The notes beneath the pieces were generated by a model. It ran no database searches, was not told where the DNA came from, and was given only the letters and a program-made list of their open reading frames with translations. Position numbers and translations under genes: made by a program. 64,000 nt of DNA from Mesorhizobium xinjiangense (GTDB lineage Bacteria; Pseudomonadota; Alphaproteobacteria; Rhizobiales; Rhizobiaceae), in assembly GCF_009749525.1 (NCBI RefSeq), contig NZ_WOAC01000016.1:62001-126000 (forward strand), given 5' to 3'. Of this stretch, positions 1 through 8,522 are shown in pieces (positions within the stretch are counted from its first letter, which is position 1; each line of letters opens with the position of its first letter).

Positions 1-571
1 ACTCGATCGCCGCCTTTTTCTTCTCCCACGCCGGTGTGATGTCGAGGATCGTGTCCGGCTTCCAGCCGCATTGCTCGCTCTGGTGCGGCTCGAAGAGATA
101 GAGCTGCGGGGCGCCGAGCACCTTTTCGCCCGGATTGTGGCCCCAGGCCTGGGCGACCATGCGGCATTCCAGCGCCACCCGCGTGGCGTAGGGGTGGTCG
201 GTGTTGTAGGGATCGTCCAGCGAGTGCGAGAGCATGAAGTCCGGCTGCACCTTGCGGATCACGTCGACCAGGCGGAACTTTGCCTCGCGGTCCAGTTCCA
301 GCGGATAGTCGCCGAGGTCGAAGAACTGGATGTCGGCGACGCCGAGTGCAGACGCGGCGTTTTCGGCTTCCTTGCGCCGGCCGGCCTTGACCATGTCCAG
401 CGTCATGCCCTCCTGCTTCCACAGCTTGGCGCTTTCGCCGCGTTCGCCATAGGACAGGCATACGACGGTGACGGCGTATCCCTTCCTGGCGTGCAGGGCG
501 ATGGCCCCGCCGCAGCGCCAGACGAAATCGGCCGAATGCGCGCTGACGACCAGCGCTGTCTTTCCACTCAT
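1..571 (-). CDS. galB: PIG-L/LmbE-family 4-oxalomesaconate hydratase (GalB-like), partial
   Basis: About 190 N-terminal codons are visible; the gene runs off the left edge. The start ATG at 571 overlaps the stop of the dioxygenase upstream as ATGA. The N-terminus reads SAHSADFVWRCGGAIALHA, the zinc-site region of the PIG-L (LmbE) fold in the form I remember from Pseudomonas GalB, which hydrates 4-oxalomesaconate in gallate degradation. A later HSLDDPYNTDHPYA stretch supplies further metal-binding candidates. The LigI-type lactonase two genes upstream makes 4-oxalomesaconate, so context and sequence agree. The alternative is a generic PIG-L deacetylase, less likely because the usual AHPDDE motif is changed in the GalB manner. 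Confidence 0.8.
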   Translation of the reverse strand, partial: MSGKTALVVSAHSADFVWRCGGAIALHARKGYAVTVVCLSYGERGESAKLWKQEGMTLDMVKAGRRKEAENAASALGVADIQFFDLGDYPLELDREAKFRLVDVIRKVQPDFMLSHSLDDPYNTDHPYATRVALECRMVAQAWGHNPGEKVLGAPQLYLFEPHQSEQCGWKPDTILDITPAWEKKKAAIE

Positions 572-1554
572 TTCTTCTCTCCGTCGGATTTGGCGGCCTC
601 GCCCACCGGGGGCGTGCCGTGGGTATGAAAGCTCTCGATCGTCTTGAGGCCCCAGGCCTGGCCTTTCCTGCGCTCGGCCTCTGTCCACACGACGGTCGGC
701 CAGTCGGGCCTGAGGATCAGCCGCGCACCGGCATTGGCGACCTCGACGCGGTTGCCGGCCGGCTCGTAGACATAGAGAAAGAAGGTGCCCTGGACGGCAT
801 GCTTGTGCGGCCCGGTCTCGATGTAGACGCCGTTCTCCAGAAAGATGTCGGCGGCCCTCAGCACGTCCTCGCGGCTGTCGACTGCATAGGTGACGTGGTG
901 AAAACGGCCCCGGGCGCCGGAGTGATCCTCCGTATAGGCGATGTCGTAGCTCTTGTTGTTGACGGTGAACCAGCAACCGCCGAGCCGCCCGTTGTCGAGC
1001 AGGATTTCCTCCGTCGCCCGCGATCCGAACGCCTCGGTCATGAAGGCCTTGATCGCCCGGACATCGCTTGCCAGCAGGTTCAGATGGTCGATGCGCCGCA
1101 CGCCGGTGCCGCGCCCGTGATAGCGCTGGGCGATGTTCTTCAGCGCCGGCTTTTCGCCCAGTGGCGCCTCGTAGACGCGGGTGTCGTAATAGAGCTCGAA
1201 GATGTGCCCGTCGGGATCGTTGAAGCGATAGGCGCGGCCGTGGCCCATATCGCCGTCGACCCAGCCGATGCCGCAGCCCATGGCCTCGATCGCCGCCACG
1301 CGGCGCTCGAGCGCGCCCTCAGACGTCGTGCGGTAGCCGACATGGCCGACGCCCGTCGAGTCTGAGGCCGTCAGCTTGAGCGTGTGGAACTCGTAGTCGT
1401 CGAAGGCGCGCAGATAGACCGAATTGCCCTCGCGCCCGCTCTCCGTCAGTCCGTAGACATTGACGAAGAAGTTCAGGCTCTCCTCCGGCTTGTCGGTCAG
1501 AAGCTCGACATGGCCCAGATGAGCGACGTCGAAGCAGGGCTCGTGATTGCTCAT
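568..1554 (-). CDS. VOC-superfamily (type I) extradiol ring-cleavage dioxygenase
   Basis: This 328-residue protein has two vicinal-oxygen-chelate domains, the layout of catechol 2,3-dioxygenases. The likely 2-His-1-Glu metal site lies in the second domain: His in RIDHLNLLASD, His in RFHHVTYAVDS and Glu in NRVEVANAG. It would cleave a catecholic ring next to the diol using Fe(II) or Mn(II). It overlaps its neighbours by 4 bp on both sides (ATGA), so it is translated with ligI and galB. The context suggests a substrate cleaved towards 2-pyrone-4,6-dicarboxylate or 4-oxalomesaconate, such as a gallate-like acid. The exact substrate is inferred. It is not close to hpaD at 21,702, which has its own pathway genes. 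Confidence 0.8.
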   Translation of the reverse strand: MSNHEPCFDVAHLGHVELLTDKPEESLNFFVNVYGLTESGREGNSVYLRAFDDYEFHTLKLTASDSTGVGHVGYRTTSEGALERRVAAIEAMGCGIGWVDGDMGHGRAYRFNDPDGHIFELYYDTRVYEAPLGEKPALKNIAQRYHGRGTGVRRIDHLNLLASDVRAIKAFMTEAFGSRATEEILLDNGRLGGCWFTVNNKSYDIAYTEDHSGARGRFHHVTYAVDSREDVLRAADIFLENGVYIETGPHKHAVQGTFFLYVYEPAGNRVEVANAGARLILRPDWPTVVWTEAERRKGQAWGLKTIESFHTHGTPPVGEAAKSDGEKK

Positions 1555-2462
1555 CCTTGCCTCGCCAGTTCCTTCGGCTGCCCTTCGACCATCTGCTCAG
1601 GCCAGTAGAGCCGCGTCGGATTGTCGACCAGCAGACGTTTCAGGTTTGCCGCGTCGGGCGCGATCTCGGGCAACAGATCGACCAGAGCCCCATCGTCGGG
1701 CATGTTCTTCTTGATGTTGGGATGCGGCCAGTCGGTGCCCCACAGGACGCGGTCGGAAAACCGCTCGACCAGCATCTTGGCGAACGGAACGGCATCGGCG
1801 AAGGGCGGGCCGGCGCGCGAAATGCGCTCGGCGCCGCAGACCTTGACCCAGAAGCGCGCGTCTTCCATCAGTTCGAGCAGCATCTGGAAGGCCGGCTGGT
1901 CGGTTCCCTGGCTGGCGTCCACCCGGCCCATATGATCGATGACCAAGGTCAGCGGCAACGCTTTGAGCTGCGGCGCCAGCGTCTCCAGCCTGTTGGCGTC
2001 GAAATGCACCACCGCGTGCCAGCCGAGCGGTGCGATCCTGTCGGCGATCCGGCGTACGGCATCCATGTCGGCATCCTTGCCGAGATGCGTGACGAAATTG
2101 AAGCGTACGCCGCGCACGCCGCCTTCATGCAGGCGCTTCAGCTCGTCCTGCGTCACATCTTCCTTGACCATGGCGACGCCGCGATAGCGGCCATCGGATG
2201 CGGCGATCGCATCGAGCATGGCGGCGTTGTCGGTGCCGTGGCAACTCGCCTGGACCAGCACCGAGCGCTCGATGCCCAGAAGCCTGTGAAGCGCAAACAG
2301 CGTTTCCTTCGGCGCGTCGACCGGGGTGTAGGTGCGCTCCGGCGCGAAGGCAAAGCGCGCCGCCGGCCCGAAGACATGACAATGCGCGTCGCAGGCGCCG
2401 GCGGGCAGAGCCGTCCTCGGCTTGCTCGGTGCGGGGTGGAAGGGCAGGTTTTGAGCTGTCAT
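1551..2462 (-). CDS. ligI: 2-pyrone-4,6-dicarboxylate lactonase (LigI-like amidohydrolase)
   Basis: This 303-residue amidohydrolase has the metal motif DAHCHVFGP near residue 25, then VLVQASCHGTDNAA, GVRGVRFNF, VIDHMGR and WGTDWPHPN, and ends with the NPTRLYWPE signature. The order and wording match LigI, a cog4691-type amidohydrolase that hydrolyses 2-pyrone-4,6-dicarboxylate to 4-oxalomesaconate. The product would feed the GalB-like hydratase downstream. The start ATG at 2462 lies 2 bp after the TRAP permease stop, and the stop overlaps the dioxygenase start, so it sits mid-operon. Length and motifs are typical and nothing looks broken. Confidence 0.88.
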   Translation of the reverse strand: MTAQNLPFHPAPSKPRTALPAGACDAHCHVFGPAARFAFAPERTYTPVDAPKETLFALHRLLGIERSVLVQASCHGTDNAAMLDAIAASDGRYRGVAMVKEDVTQDELKRLHEGGVRGVRFNFVTHLGKDADMDAVRRIADRIAPLGWHAVVHFDANRLETLAPQLKALPLTLVIDHMGRVDASQGTDQPAFQMLLELMEDARFWVKVCGAERISRAGPPFADAVPFAKMLVERFSDRVLWGTDWPHPNIKKNMPDDGALVDLLPEIAPDAANLKRLLVDNPTRLYWPEQMVEGQPKELARQG

Positions 2463-2464
2463 CG

Positions 2465-4405
2465 CTAGACCTTGTCATGTGCCGCTGGCGAGGGTGCTCC
2501 TGCGGTCGTTGCGCGCCAGAAAAGAAATGCCAGGCCGGCGAGCCCGACGAGCCGTGCGGCAAGCGTCGCCGGATCGGTCGAGTCGACCGGCGTCGGCCAC
2601 AGCACCAGGAGTGAGCATACCGCCATGGCGCTGCGCTCGGGGCTCGTCTGTGTGCGGCCGAGCCATCCGGCAAAGGCGATGGTTAGCCCCACGACGCCGA
2701 TCGTCGCCAGAACGATCGAAAGGGTGATCTGGATGCCGCTGCCGATCATCAGCAGCCCCGGCATGCTGGCGAACAGGAACGGAACCAGCAGCTTGACGAA
2801 GCCGAGCCGCACCGATTCGAACGCCGTCTTGTTGGCGTCGCCGCCCGAGATGCTGGCCGCGGCGTAAGCCGCCAGCGCGACGGGCGGGGTGATCGCCGAG
2901 ACGAGCCCGTAATAGAAGATGAACATATGGGCGACGATCGCCGGCACGCCGAGTTTGGTGAGCGCCGGGGCGACGAGAACGGCAAGCAGCAGATAGGCGG
3001 CCGAGGTCGGCAGGCCCATGCCGAGAACGAAGGAGACAAGGGCGGTGAGCACGAGGATGGTCAGGATGCTCTGCCCGCCGAGTTCGACGATCAGGCCGGA
3101 CAGCATCAGGCCCATGCCGGTCAAGTTGAGCACGCCGATGACCACGCCGGCGGCGGCGACCGCCGCGACGATCGGCATTGTTGCCAGAAGCGTGTCGCGG
3201 CAGACCATGACCAGACCCATCGGGCCGACGCGCGTCGCGCTGCGCCATGGCGAGATGGCCAGCGCGAGGACGAGGCACATGACGGCGGCGCGGGTCGGCG
3301 TATAGCCCATGACCAGGAATGCGACGAGACCGACGAGCGGCAGAAGAAGATAGCCGCGGCGCACCAGCGTTTCGCGCAGCAGGGCGAGCCCCGCCTCGGT
3401 ATCGCGCTCGAGGCCCAGCCGGCCGGCTTCGAGCCTGACCGCCACCATCAGCGCGACGACATAGAGGAGACCGGGCACGAGCGCGGCCAGCGCGATCTGC
3501 GAATAGGGGACGCCGATGATCTCCGCCATCAGGAAGGCGGCCGCGCCCATCACCGGCGGCAGGATCTGTCCGGCCGAGGAGGCGGCGGCCTCGATGGCGC
3601 CGGCGAGATTGGCCGAATAGCCGACGCGCTTCATCAGCGGGATGGTGAAGGTGCCGGTGGTCACCACATTGGCGACCGCGCTGCCGTTGATCGTTCCGAG
3701 CATGGCGCTCGAAAGGGCCGCCGACAGGCCGGGCCCGCCGCGCATGCGCCCCGTCAGCCCGCGCGCGATATCGACGAAGACTTCGCCGGTGCCGATCTTC
3801 ATCAACAGCCCGCCAAGCAGCGAGAAGAGAAAGATATATTCGACCGCCACGCCCATCGGCAGGCCGTAGACGCCCTCGGTCGACAGCATCAGCGTCGAGG
3901 CAAGGCGCCTGAGGTCATAGCCGCCGTGACCGTACTGGCCGGGAATGAGATAGCCGAACCAGGCATAGGCAAGCGCGACGCAGACGAGCACCACAAGGGC
4001 CCAGCCGAGCGCCATGCGCACCAGGACGAGAAGCGCCGCCATGAGGCCGACGAAGATCCACAGATCGGGCGGCGTGGCCATGGCGCCGCGCATGATGATC
4101 TCGAGATAGGTCGCCTGCAGGTGGTAGCCGGGGACCAGCACGATGATCGCCAGCGCGTAGCACATGAAGCGGACCATGGTGTTGCGTGCGTTCAGGCCGA
4201 CGAAGAGCAGGCCGCCGCAGGCAACCATGGAAAAGAACAGCGAGCGCAGGATGAGCGCCGTGATCAGGCCGAAATAGGCGCCATAGATCACCAGTGCCGT
4301 CACGGCGACGGCGAGGGCGGCAAAGAGAAGCGACACGATGGCCGCTTCCCTGTCGTTGCGATGTGCGGCGCGGTCGAGCCGCAACTGATCGAGAAATGCG
4401 GTCAT
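2465..4405 (-). CDS. TRAP transporter fused permease (TAXI type, DctQM fusion)
   Basis: This 646-residue, very hydrophobic protein joins a small DctQ-like part (roughly residues 25-150) to a large DctM-like permease. Motifs typical of the large subunit include GTINGSAVANVVTTG, the GQILPPVMGAAAF segment and LGMGLPTSAAYLL. The fusion form pairs with TAXI-family binding proteins, and one is encoded directly upstream at 4424-5356. It uses an ion gradient to import an organic acid across the inner membrane. The operon position before ligI suggests an aromatic or polycarboxylic acid as substrate; this is inference from context only. Confidence 0.9.
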   Translation of the reverse strand: MTAFLDQLRLDRAAHRNDREAAIVSLLFAALAVAVTALVIYGAYFGLITALILRSLFFSMVACGGLLFVGLNARNTMVRFMCYALAIIVLVPGYHLQATYLEIIMRGAMATPPDLWIFVGLMAALLVLVRMALGWALVVLVCVALAYAWFGYLIPGQYGHGGYDLRRLASTLMLSTEGVYGLPMGVAVEYIFLFSLLGGLLMKIGTGEVFVDIARGLTGRMRGGPGLSAALSSAMLGTINGSAVANVVTTGTFTIPLMKRVGYSANLAGAIEAAASSAGQILPPVMGAAAFLMAEIIGVPYSQIALAALVPGLLYVVALMVAVRLEAGRLGLERDTEAGLALLRETLVRRGYLLLPLVGLVAFLVMGYTPTRAAVMCLVLALAISPWRSATRVGPMGLVMVCRDTLLATMPIVAAVAAAGVVIGVLNLTGMGLMLSGLIVELGGQSILTILVLTALVSFVLGMGLPTSAAYLLLAVLVAPALTKLGVPAIVAHMFIFYYGLVSAITPPVALAAYAAASISGGDANKTAFESVRLGFVKLLVPFLFASMPGLLMIGSGIQITLSIVLATIGVVGLTIAFAGWLGRTQTSPERSAMAVCSLLVLWPTPVDSTDPATLAARLVGLAGLAFLFWRATTAGAPSPAAHDKV

Positions 4406-4423
4406 GATGGCCGCGCCTCTCCT

Positions 4424-5356
4424 TTACTTGACGGAATCGAAATAGGCCTTGGCGCCGGGATGCAGGTCGATCGGCGTTTTGGTCGCCGTCTCCAGCGAGA
4501 TCGCCTTGGCCTGCGGATGAACCTCGCCCAACTCGTCGAGGTGTTCGAAGATCGTGCCGGAGATCGTGTTGATCAGTGCCTCATCGGCGTCGGCCTTGGT
4601 GAACAGCGTTGCCGGATCGTTGATCACCGTCACCGGCTCGGTCTGGTCGGGATAGGTGCCGGGCTTGATGTCATAGGGCTGGTAGTAGGGATACTGCTCG
4701 AAAAGATCCGCCACCTTCTCCTCGTCGAGCGACAGGAGAACCATGTCGCGCTGCGCGTCGAGGTCGATCAGCGCCGCGGTCGGCGCGCCGGCCAGCACCG
4801 TGGTGGCGTCCACCGTGCCGTTCATCAGCGCGTTGGTTCCTTCGGTATAGGAGAGGAACTGCACATTGGAGGGATCGAAGACGCCGTAGGACTCCAGCAG
4901 ACGCTGGGCCAGAACCGCCGCGTTGCTGCCGGGCGGTCCGAGATTGACCCGCTTGCCGGCGAGATCCTCGATGCTGGCGATGCCGGTGTCGGCGGTCGTG
5001 GCAAGCTGCAGCACGGCCGGATAGAGATAGGCCATCGCCGCCACCGGCTGGGCGTCGTCCTCGAACGGGCCTTCGCCGTTCTTCGCCTCGTAGAGCGTCG
5101 ATGAGGAGGAGAAGCCGAAGTTCATCTGGTCGGCGGCGACACGGCGGATGTTTTCCACCGAAGCGCCGGTCACCTCGGCGCGCGCCGTCGTGTCGCTCAT
5201 ATGCTTGTTGAGCACGTCGGCGATGCCGGCGCCGATGACGTAAAACAGTCCGCCCGTCCCGCCGGTGCCGATGGAAAGGCGTTGCTCGGCTGCCGCTGGC
5301 GCCGCAACCAGGGCGACCGCCAGCGCCAGGACCTTCATGCCGGTTCGATATGTCAT
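4424..5356 (-). CDS. TAXI-family TRAP transporter solute-binding protein
   Basis: The protein opens with a cleavable signal peptide ending near APAAAEQ, then RLSIGTGGTGGLFYVIG, the usual beginning of TAXI binding proteins, and later GKRVNLGPPGSNAA and SYTEGTNALMNG. About 310 residues is normal for the family. I chose ATG 5356 because a strong GGGAGGAAGAA ribosome site sits just before it; an in-frame ATG at 5377 would bury that site. It should bind the ligand in the periplasm for the fused permease encoded 18 bp downstream. The ligand cannot be read from the sequence. Confidence 0.9.
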   Translation of the reverse strand: MTYRTGMKVLALAVALVAAPAAAEQRLSIGTGGTGGLFYVIGAGIADVLNKHMSDTTARAEVTGASVENIRRVAADQMNFGFSSSSTLYEAKNGEGPFEDDAQPVAAMAYLYPAVLQLATTADTGIASIEDLAGKRVNLGPPGSNAAVLAQRLLESYGVFDPSNVQFLSYTEGTNALMNGTVDATTVLAGAPTAALIDLDAQRDMVLLSLDEEKVADLFEQYPYYQPYDIKPGTYPDQTEPVTVINDPATLFTKADADEALINTISGTIFEHLDELGEVHPQAKAISLETATKTPIDLHPGAKAYFDSVK

Positions 5357-5373
5357 TTCTTCCTCCCGTTGGT

Positions 5374-6078
5374 TCAAAGAGACGATTGCGCCGGTTCCGG
5401 CGCGGGTTCGGCGTCGGGCCGGGCAAGGGCCCTGAGGCTTGCGAAACTTGCTTCCACGATCTGCTCGATCGCCGTTTCCTGGTCGCTCCCGTCGGCTGTC
5501 CCGTCTGACAGACGGTCGATACGCTGCGGATTCATCAGCGTGTAGTATAGCGAGCCGAGCAGGAACTGGCTGCGCCAGACGATGTCCTCGCGCCGGGCGC
5601 CCGGCAGGCAGGCGGCGATCGCGTCGATGAAGGCGCGCGTGGTCGCGTCGAAGGCCCTGGCGATGATCTCGCGGGCCTGGGGGTTGCCTTCGGCCGACAG
5701 CATGGCGCGCATGCGCGTGAAGCGGGCGCCGCCGCCGGCCAGATCGTCGGAGGATGTGAAGGCGGGCAGCAGATAGGCCCGCAGGATGGCTTTCAGGCGC
5801 TTCGCCGGATCCTCGATGCGTGTCGCCTCGCCGATGAGTTCCAGTCGGCGGGCGTTCATCGGCCGCGTGTGGCGCTCGTAGATGGCTTCCAGAAGGCCGA
5901 GCTTGTTGCCGAAATGGTAGGTGATGCTGCCGACATTGACCTTGGCCTCGCGCGCGATCTCGCGCAGTGCGACCGCTCCGAATCCGCTTTCGGAGAAGCG
6001 CTTTTCGCCGGCTTCGAGAATGGCCGTTCTCGGATCGATGGCGCCTGAGGGCCTCGGCATGGCGGCAGTTTCCTCCAC
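5374..6078 (-). CDS. TetR/AcrR-family transcriptional regulator
   Basis: The 234-residue protein starts with a TetR helix-turn-helix: RTAILEAGEKRFSESGFGAV, ALREIAREAKVNVGSITYHF and GNKLGLLEAIYERH in residues 17-70. The rest is a helical ligand-binding domain with no recognisable class motif. It is the first gene of the leftward transporter and lactonase operon, 17 bp before the binding protein start, so it probably represses its own operon until an aromatic intermediate binds. A second in-frame ATG at 6060 (MPRPSG) is possible. The tail is rich in Pro, Glu and Ala. Confidence 0.85.
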   Translation of the reverse strand: MEETAAMPRPSGAIDPRTAILEAGEKRFSESGFGAVALREIAREAKVNVGSITYHFGNKLGLLEAIYERHTRPMNARRLELIGEATRIEDPAKRLKAILRAYLLPAFTSSDDLAGGGARFTRMRAMLSAEGNPQAREIIARAFDATTRAFIDAIAACLPGARREDIVWRSQFLLGSLYYTLMNPQRIDRLSDGTADGSDQETAIEQIVEASFASLRALARPDAEPAPEPAQSSL

Positions 6079-6267
6079 TGTTGCCGGAGTTCTAGCGACG
6101 GCGTTTTCAAATGTCCATATCTTTTAGACAAGTGTACAAGGATTTTCCTGATGCGCACAAATTGGAACCGCGGACCAGCGCCACGGCAACGCGAAACGGG
6201 GGACATTGACCTGCACGATCCCCCTTGTTCCTGCTGCTGCGCTTCAGGCGTTCCTGAGATGGGAGAG

Positions 6268-7482
6268 CTACTTCACCAGCGGCCCGCCCGGCGTCTGGGT
6301 GACGACCTCGGCACCGTGCTGTCCCAACAGGACGGTGTTGGAGAGGAAATAGTCTCCCTGGCCGGTTCCCATCAGCCAGGACAGGATGTGAAAGCTCATG
6401 CCTTCGCGGATTTCCAGGTCGGAATCCGCCCTCAGCCCGGTGACGGAATTGCCGCCCGTCCATGACGGCGGAAAGCCGATCCCGACGCAATAGCCGCAAT
6501 GGTGGCGCCGGTAATGCGACAGGCCCGCGTCGTCGACGACCTCTTGCCATGCCGCATAGACCTCGCGCGCGGCAACGCCCGGGCGCAGCGCGCCGAGCAC
6601 CGCGTCGAACGCCCGGCCGGCGGTTTCGGCCATGCGCGCATCCTCCTTGCGGATCGCGCCGATATGGACGAGGCGGCCGAGCGGCGCGTGATAGCGCGAG
6701 ACGCATCCCGACAGTTCGACAAAGACGGGCTGGCCATGCTGATAGACGCTGTCGCCCCAGGTCGCATGTTCCTCGTCGAGCCGCCCGCCGGGGCGGATGA
6801 AGGGGCCGAAGCCCGGCGCAGCACCACCGGCGCGCACCATGGCCGCTATGCACTCGGCCGCGACATCGCTTTCACGCGCGCCGTCGCCGATCGCGGCGAT
6901 CGCCGCCCCTGCGCCCAGGTCGGTGATCTTTGCGGCCTGCCGCATCAGCGCCTGCTCGGCCGGCGACTTGACGAGGCGAAGTGTGTCGACGAGGCCGGTG
7001 ACGTCGACCCATTCGACATCGTCGATGCGCTCGCGCAGGGCGCGGCCGAAGCCGTAGGAATGACCCGACGACCAGGTCTCGACCCCGAAACGCACGGCCC
7101 GGCCGAGCGATCCTTCGATCAGTTCCTCCACCTCGCCCAGAAGCTCCTCGCCGGCCGAGCGCGAGCGCTCGCGCCGCTCCAGAAGCCGCACCGTCAGGTC
7201 GGCCGCCGTCTCGGAATCGCCATGCCCGGCAAACAGCGCATTGCGCACCTGCCTGGTGACCGAGACGCGCTCCATGGTGCGGGTGACGAGGGTCATTTCG
7301 CCGACCGCCGGGACGATCAGCACATGCGGCGCAAAATAGCCCCAGTGGTCGAGCCCGGTCAGGTAGAAGATGTTTTCCGGCGTCGACAGGAGTATCAGAT
7401 CGAGCTGGCGTCCCTCCATGTCGGCGCGTACACGCTCCAGGCGCCGCGCCAGTTCCTCGTCGTCGAACGGATTGGCGAACAT
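6268..7482 (-). CDS. M24-fold amidinohydrolase-like protein (DoeA/EutD- or creatinase-like)
   Basis: This 404-residue pita-bread protein has an N-terminal creatinase domain (PENIFYLTGLDHWGYF) and a C-terminal M24 domain (GYCVGIGFPPSW, REGMSFHI). The two aspartates of metal-dependent aminopeptidases are not where expected: the segment reads FVELSGCVSRYHAP instead of DxG...D. That resembles creatinase and ectoine hydrolase, which open substrates without a metal pair. A possible catalytic His lies in GRLDEEHATWG. It is the last gene of the ehu operon, 23 bp after the EutB-like gene, where ectoine operons encode ectoine hydrolase. The identity wording still differs from classical DoeA, so substrate is inferred; PGAP-like tools might call it Xaa-Pro peptidase. 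Confidence 0.7.
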   Translation of the reverse strand: MFANPFDDEELARRLERVRADMEGRQLDLILLSTPENIFYLTGLDHWGYFAPHVLIVPAVGEMTLVTRTMERVSVTRQVRNALFAGHGDSETAADLTVRLLERRERSRSAGEELLGEVEELIEGSLGRAVRFGVETWSSGHSYGFGRALRERIDDVEWVDVTGLVDTLRLVKSPAEQALMRQAAKITDLGAGAAIAAIGDGARESDVAAECIAAMVRAGGAAPGFGPFIRPGGRLDEEHATWGDSVYQHGQPVFVELSGCVSRYHAPLGRLVHIGAIRKEDARMAETAGRAFDAVLGALRPGVAAREVYAAWQEVVDDAGLSHYRRHHCGYCVGIGFPPSWTGGNSVTGLRADSDLEIREGMSFHILSWLMGTGQGDYFLSNTVLLGQHGAEVVTQTPGGPLVK

Positions 7483-7505
7483 GGCCTCGAACCTCGTTGC
7501 CGCGC

Positions 7506-8522
7506 TTATTTGGTAGAACCCTCGTAGAGTCGCCCCGTCACGGTCAGGTCGCCGAGCCGGACGTCCTTGCCGCACATGATGTCGGTGAAGACGGCCATGT
7601 CGACATTGCGTCCGCTGATAATCGTCGCGACGGGACCGCCGAGATCGCCCAGCCGGCCGCTTGCAAGGGCGGCGATGCCCACCGCGCTGGCGCCTTCTGC
7701 GACGAGCCTGTCCTCGTAATAGAGCGCCTGCATGGCGCGGTATATCTCGTCCTCGCTGACGAGCACGATATCGTCGAGCAGGTCGCGGCAAAGCGCGAAC
7801 GAGACACGGTTGTCGAGACCGATGCCGCCGCCGAGCGAGTCGGCCAGGCTGGCGACCTCTTCGACTTCCACCGGATGACCCGCATCAACGGACGCCTTCA
7901 TCGCCGCGCCGCGGTCCATCGAGATGCCGATCACCTTGATGTCGGGCTTGATCGCCTTGGCCGCCAGCGCGACGCCGCCGGCCAGTCCGCCGCCCGACAG
8001 CGGCACCAGGATCGCCGCCAGATCGGGCCGGTCCTCGAGCATTTCCAGTCCGATCGTTCCCTGGCCGGCGACGACCAGCGGGTCGTCGAAGGGCGAGATC
8101 TCGGCGAAGCCTTCCTTTTCGGCCAGTTTCCGGCTTGCGGCCAGCGCCTCGTCCTGGCTTTTTCCGCCGATGCGCACCTCCGCGCCCAGTGCCTTGATGC
8201 CGTCGATCTTGACCTGCGGCACCCGCGACGACATGCAGATGACGGCCCTGATGCCGCGGGCACGGGCGGCATAGGCGACGCCGCGGCCGTGATTGCCGGT
8301 CGAGCAGCAGGTCACCCCGGCCACGTCGTCGCCGAGCGCAAAGACGGCGTTGACGGCGCCGCGCAGCTTGAAGGCGCCGATCGGCTGCGCAATTTCCAGC
8401 TTCAGCAGGACATCGTCACCATGAAGGGCCGTGGCATGCGGGGAGGGGACGAGCGGCGTGCGCGCCGCCACCCCGTCTATCCTGGCCCGGGCGGCGAAAA
8501 TGTCGGCAAGTGTGAGTGTCAT
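7506..8522 (-). CDS. eutB: PLP-dependent threonine dehydratase-like protein (EutB-like)
   Basis: A fold-type II PLP enzyme of 338 residues. The Schiff-base lysine lies in GAFKLRGAVNA, the cofactor loop is CCSTGNHGRGVA, and the phosphate-binding glycines are LSGGGLAGG. The C-terminus has ISGRNVDMAVF, as in serine/threonine dehydratases. The ACT domain of biosynthetic enzymes is absent, as in catabolic ones. The start ATG 8522 overlaps the ehuA stop (ATGA). In hydroxyectoine operons this position holds EutB, thought to dehydrate a hydroxylated diaminobutyrate derivative, and I apply that name by context. A threonine or 3-hydroxyaspartate dehydratase is the alternative. Confidence 0.72.
   Translation of the reverse strand: MTLTLADIFAARARIDGVAARTPLVPSPHATALHGDDVLLKLEIAQPIGAFKLRGAVNAVFALGDDVAGVTCCSTGNHGRGVAYAARARGIRAVICMSSRVPQVKIDGIKALGAEVRIGGKSQDEALAASRKLAEKEGFAEISPFDDPLVVAGQGTIGLEMLEDRPDLAAILVPLSGGGLAGGVALAAKAIKPDIKVIGISMDRGAAMKASVDAGHPVEVEEVASLADSLGGGIGLDNRVSFALCRDLLDDIVLVSEDEIYRAMQALYYEDRLVAEGASAVGIAALASGRLGDLGGPVATIISGRNVDMAVFTDIMCGKDVRLGDLTVTGRLYEGSTK

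Noticed and set aside
2927..5104. A 725-codon open frame on the + strand across the TRAP transporter genes
   Set aside because: It is antisense to well-supported transporter genes, has a composition of Arg, Gly, Asp and Gln typical of reverse reading of membrane protein genes, and no recognisable domain.
6079..6160. Possible TetR operator with TTGTACA/TGTCTA blocks upstream of the TetR gene
   Set aside because: The arms are too irregular to define a dyad with confidence; comparison with relatives would be needed.
6268..7791. A 507-codon reading of the M24 gene
   Set aside because: The first ~100 codons overlap the dehydratase gene antiframe and are low complexity; family homology starts at ATG 7482.
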